Part shown: positions 63,349 through 64,000 of the stretch, piece by piece | Layout: every line of letters begins with the position of its first letter | How positions within the stretch are numbered: position 1 is the first letter of the stretch | DNA from: Halomonas sp. JB37 | GTDB lineage: Bacteria > Pseudomonadota > Gammaproteobacteria > Pseudomonadales > Halomonadaceae | Direction of reading: 5' to 3' | Assembly: GCF_002332255.1 (NCBI RefSeq) | Contig: NZ_NRGW01000001.1 | Span: forward strand, 992,001-1,056,000 | Length of the DNA: 64,000 nt | Notes under the pieces: model-generated | What the model saw: only the letters and a program-made list of their open reading frames with translations | What the model was told of the DNA's origin: nothing | Databases searched by the model: none | Position numbers and translations under genes: made by a program

Positions 63349-64000
63349 ATGCTAGAAACGACGCAAGCAGCAGGAGCTTCAACGTTAGCGCTTATGCTGA
63401 TCGCAGCTGCTGCCATTATCATTTTGCTGTTGTTAATTATCAGAGTACGCCTTCATCCATTTTTTGCGCTTGTTATCGTCAGTATTGGCACTGCATTGGC
63501 GACAGGTATTTCCGGCGCAGACTTAGTACCGACGCTTTTAGGAGGGTTTGGTAAGACGCTAGGCAACGTTGCGCTATTAATTGGCTTTGGTGCGGTACTA
63601 GGGCGGATTGTCGCTGTATCCGGCGGCGCTCAGGTGCTGGCCGATACGTTGATCAAGCTATTTGGCCATAGCCGGGCGCCGTTAGGGCTTTCCATTGCCT
63701 GCCTGTTATTTGGCTTTCCCATTTTTCTTGATGCCGCATTCGTTGTCATGCTTCCGGTCATTTATTCCGTGGCAAGAGAGCTAAAAGCGTCTTTATTACT
63801 CTATGGGTTACCGGCTGCAGGCGCCTTCTTGGTGATGCATGCGCTGGTGCCGCCGCATCCTGGGCCGGTTGCCGCCGCCGTTTTTCTTCAAGCGGATATT
63901 GGGCAAGTGCTGTTTATCGCCCTGCTTGTTGGATTACCGACGTGGTATCTGATGGGGTACCGGCTGTCACTGATACTGGCCAATCGTATGCCGTTTCAAG
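63349..64000 (+). CDS. GntP-family gluconate/carboxylate:H+ symporter, 3' end missing
   Basis: 217 residues are present before the window ends (family length about 440-460). Membrane helices alternate with family motifs: GGFGKTLGNVALLIGFGAVL, GRIVAVSGGAQVLADTLI, FGFPIFLDAAFVVMLPVIY and HALVPPHPGPVAAAVFLQAD. GntP proteins import gluconate and related sugar acids with a proton. AGGAAAAAACGCC precedes the ATG. Divergent from the LysR gene. Confidence 0.93.
   Translation, partial: MLETTQAAGASTLALMLIAAAAIIILLLLIIRVRLHPFFALVIVSIGTALATGISGADLVPTLLGGFGKTLGNVALLIGFGAVLGRIVAVSGGAQVLADTLIKLFGHSRAPLGLSIACLLFGFPIFLDAAFVVMLPVIYSVARELKASLLLYGLPAAGAFLVMHALVPPHPGPVAAAVFLQADIGQVLFIALLVGLPTWYLMGYRLSLILANRMPFQ

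Overview
The window looks like chromosomal DNA of a halophilic gammaproteobacterium of the Halomonas type (Halomonadaceae). This rests on gene style: many TRAP and tripartite tricarboxylate transporters, acidic proteins, a methionine-salvage set of mtnKABCD, and moderately high GC. No rRNA, tRNA, CRISPR array or phage was seen. The genus is an inference from gene content, not from a marker gene.

Layout. (1) 1-2 kb: end of a GlxA-type AraC regulator and an MFS exporter. (2) 2.0-8.2 kb: a leftward operon for a binding-protein ABC importer with an MBL-fold hydrolase and a HAD phosphatase, facing a DeoR regulator; the shared promoter carries three direct repeats spaced 21-22 bp. (3) 8.2-15 kb: a DksA-type zinc-finger protein, methylthioribose salvage (mtnK; mtnBCD; mtnA) and recQ. 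(4) 15.1-22.5 kb: an apparently acquired block with a LysR regulator, a DUF4392 (D-glutamate-cyclase-like) gene split by an IS3-type element, and TRAP transporter A. It lies between a decayed 3' fragment of a HMG-CoA-lyase gene and the intact copy. (5) 22.5-25.7 kb: HMG-CoA-lyase-like and CoA-transferase genes with a divergent LysR. (6) 26-51.9 kb: a sugar-acid catabolic region with TRAP transporters B, C and D, an HpaI aldolase, an FAD-linked 2-hydroxyacid dehydrogenase, L-fuconate-type dehydratase, XylX-type FAH protein, SDR, PdxA2 plus acid-sugar kinase, an LDH2-type dehydrogenase, two GntR regulators, 2-oxoglutarate-semialdehyde dehydrogenase, an IlvD/Edd dehydratase, an EamA permease and a Gfo/Idh sugar dehydrogenase. 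(7) 51.9-64 kb: a UxaA/GarD-type dehydratase operon with two beta-hydroxyacid dehydrogenases, an LDH2 protein and a GntR regulator, facing an Fe-alcohol dehydrogenase and a TctCBA transporter, then a LysR and a GntP-type permease cut by the window end.

How the genes fit together. The Gfo/Idh sugar dehydrogenase, IlvD/Edd dehydratase, XylX-type dehydratase and semialdehyde dehydrogenase make a nearly complete non-phosphorylating pentose route (L-arabinose or D-xylose to 2-oxoglutarate), although they are spread over 18 kb; only a lactonase is missing. The kinase and PdxA2 pair with TRAP C make a D-threonate/D-erythronate route. The UxaA operon with TctCBA is a complete regulated uptake-and-oxidation system for an acid I cannot name.

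Two patterns run through the window. TRAP operons B, C and D each have a strong hairpin between the binding-protein gene and the small permease gene, while the presumed transferred TRAP A has none. Short tandem duplications of 13-15 bp, three or four copies each, recur at gene borders (4558-4602, 43790-43828, 47087-47142, 49120-49178, 53983-54025) and once inside a gene (60349-60408).
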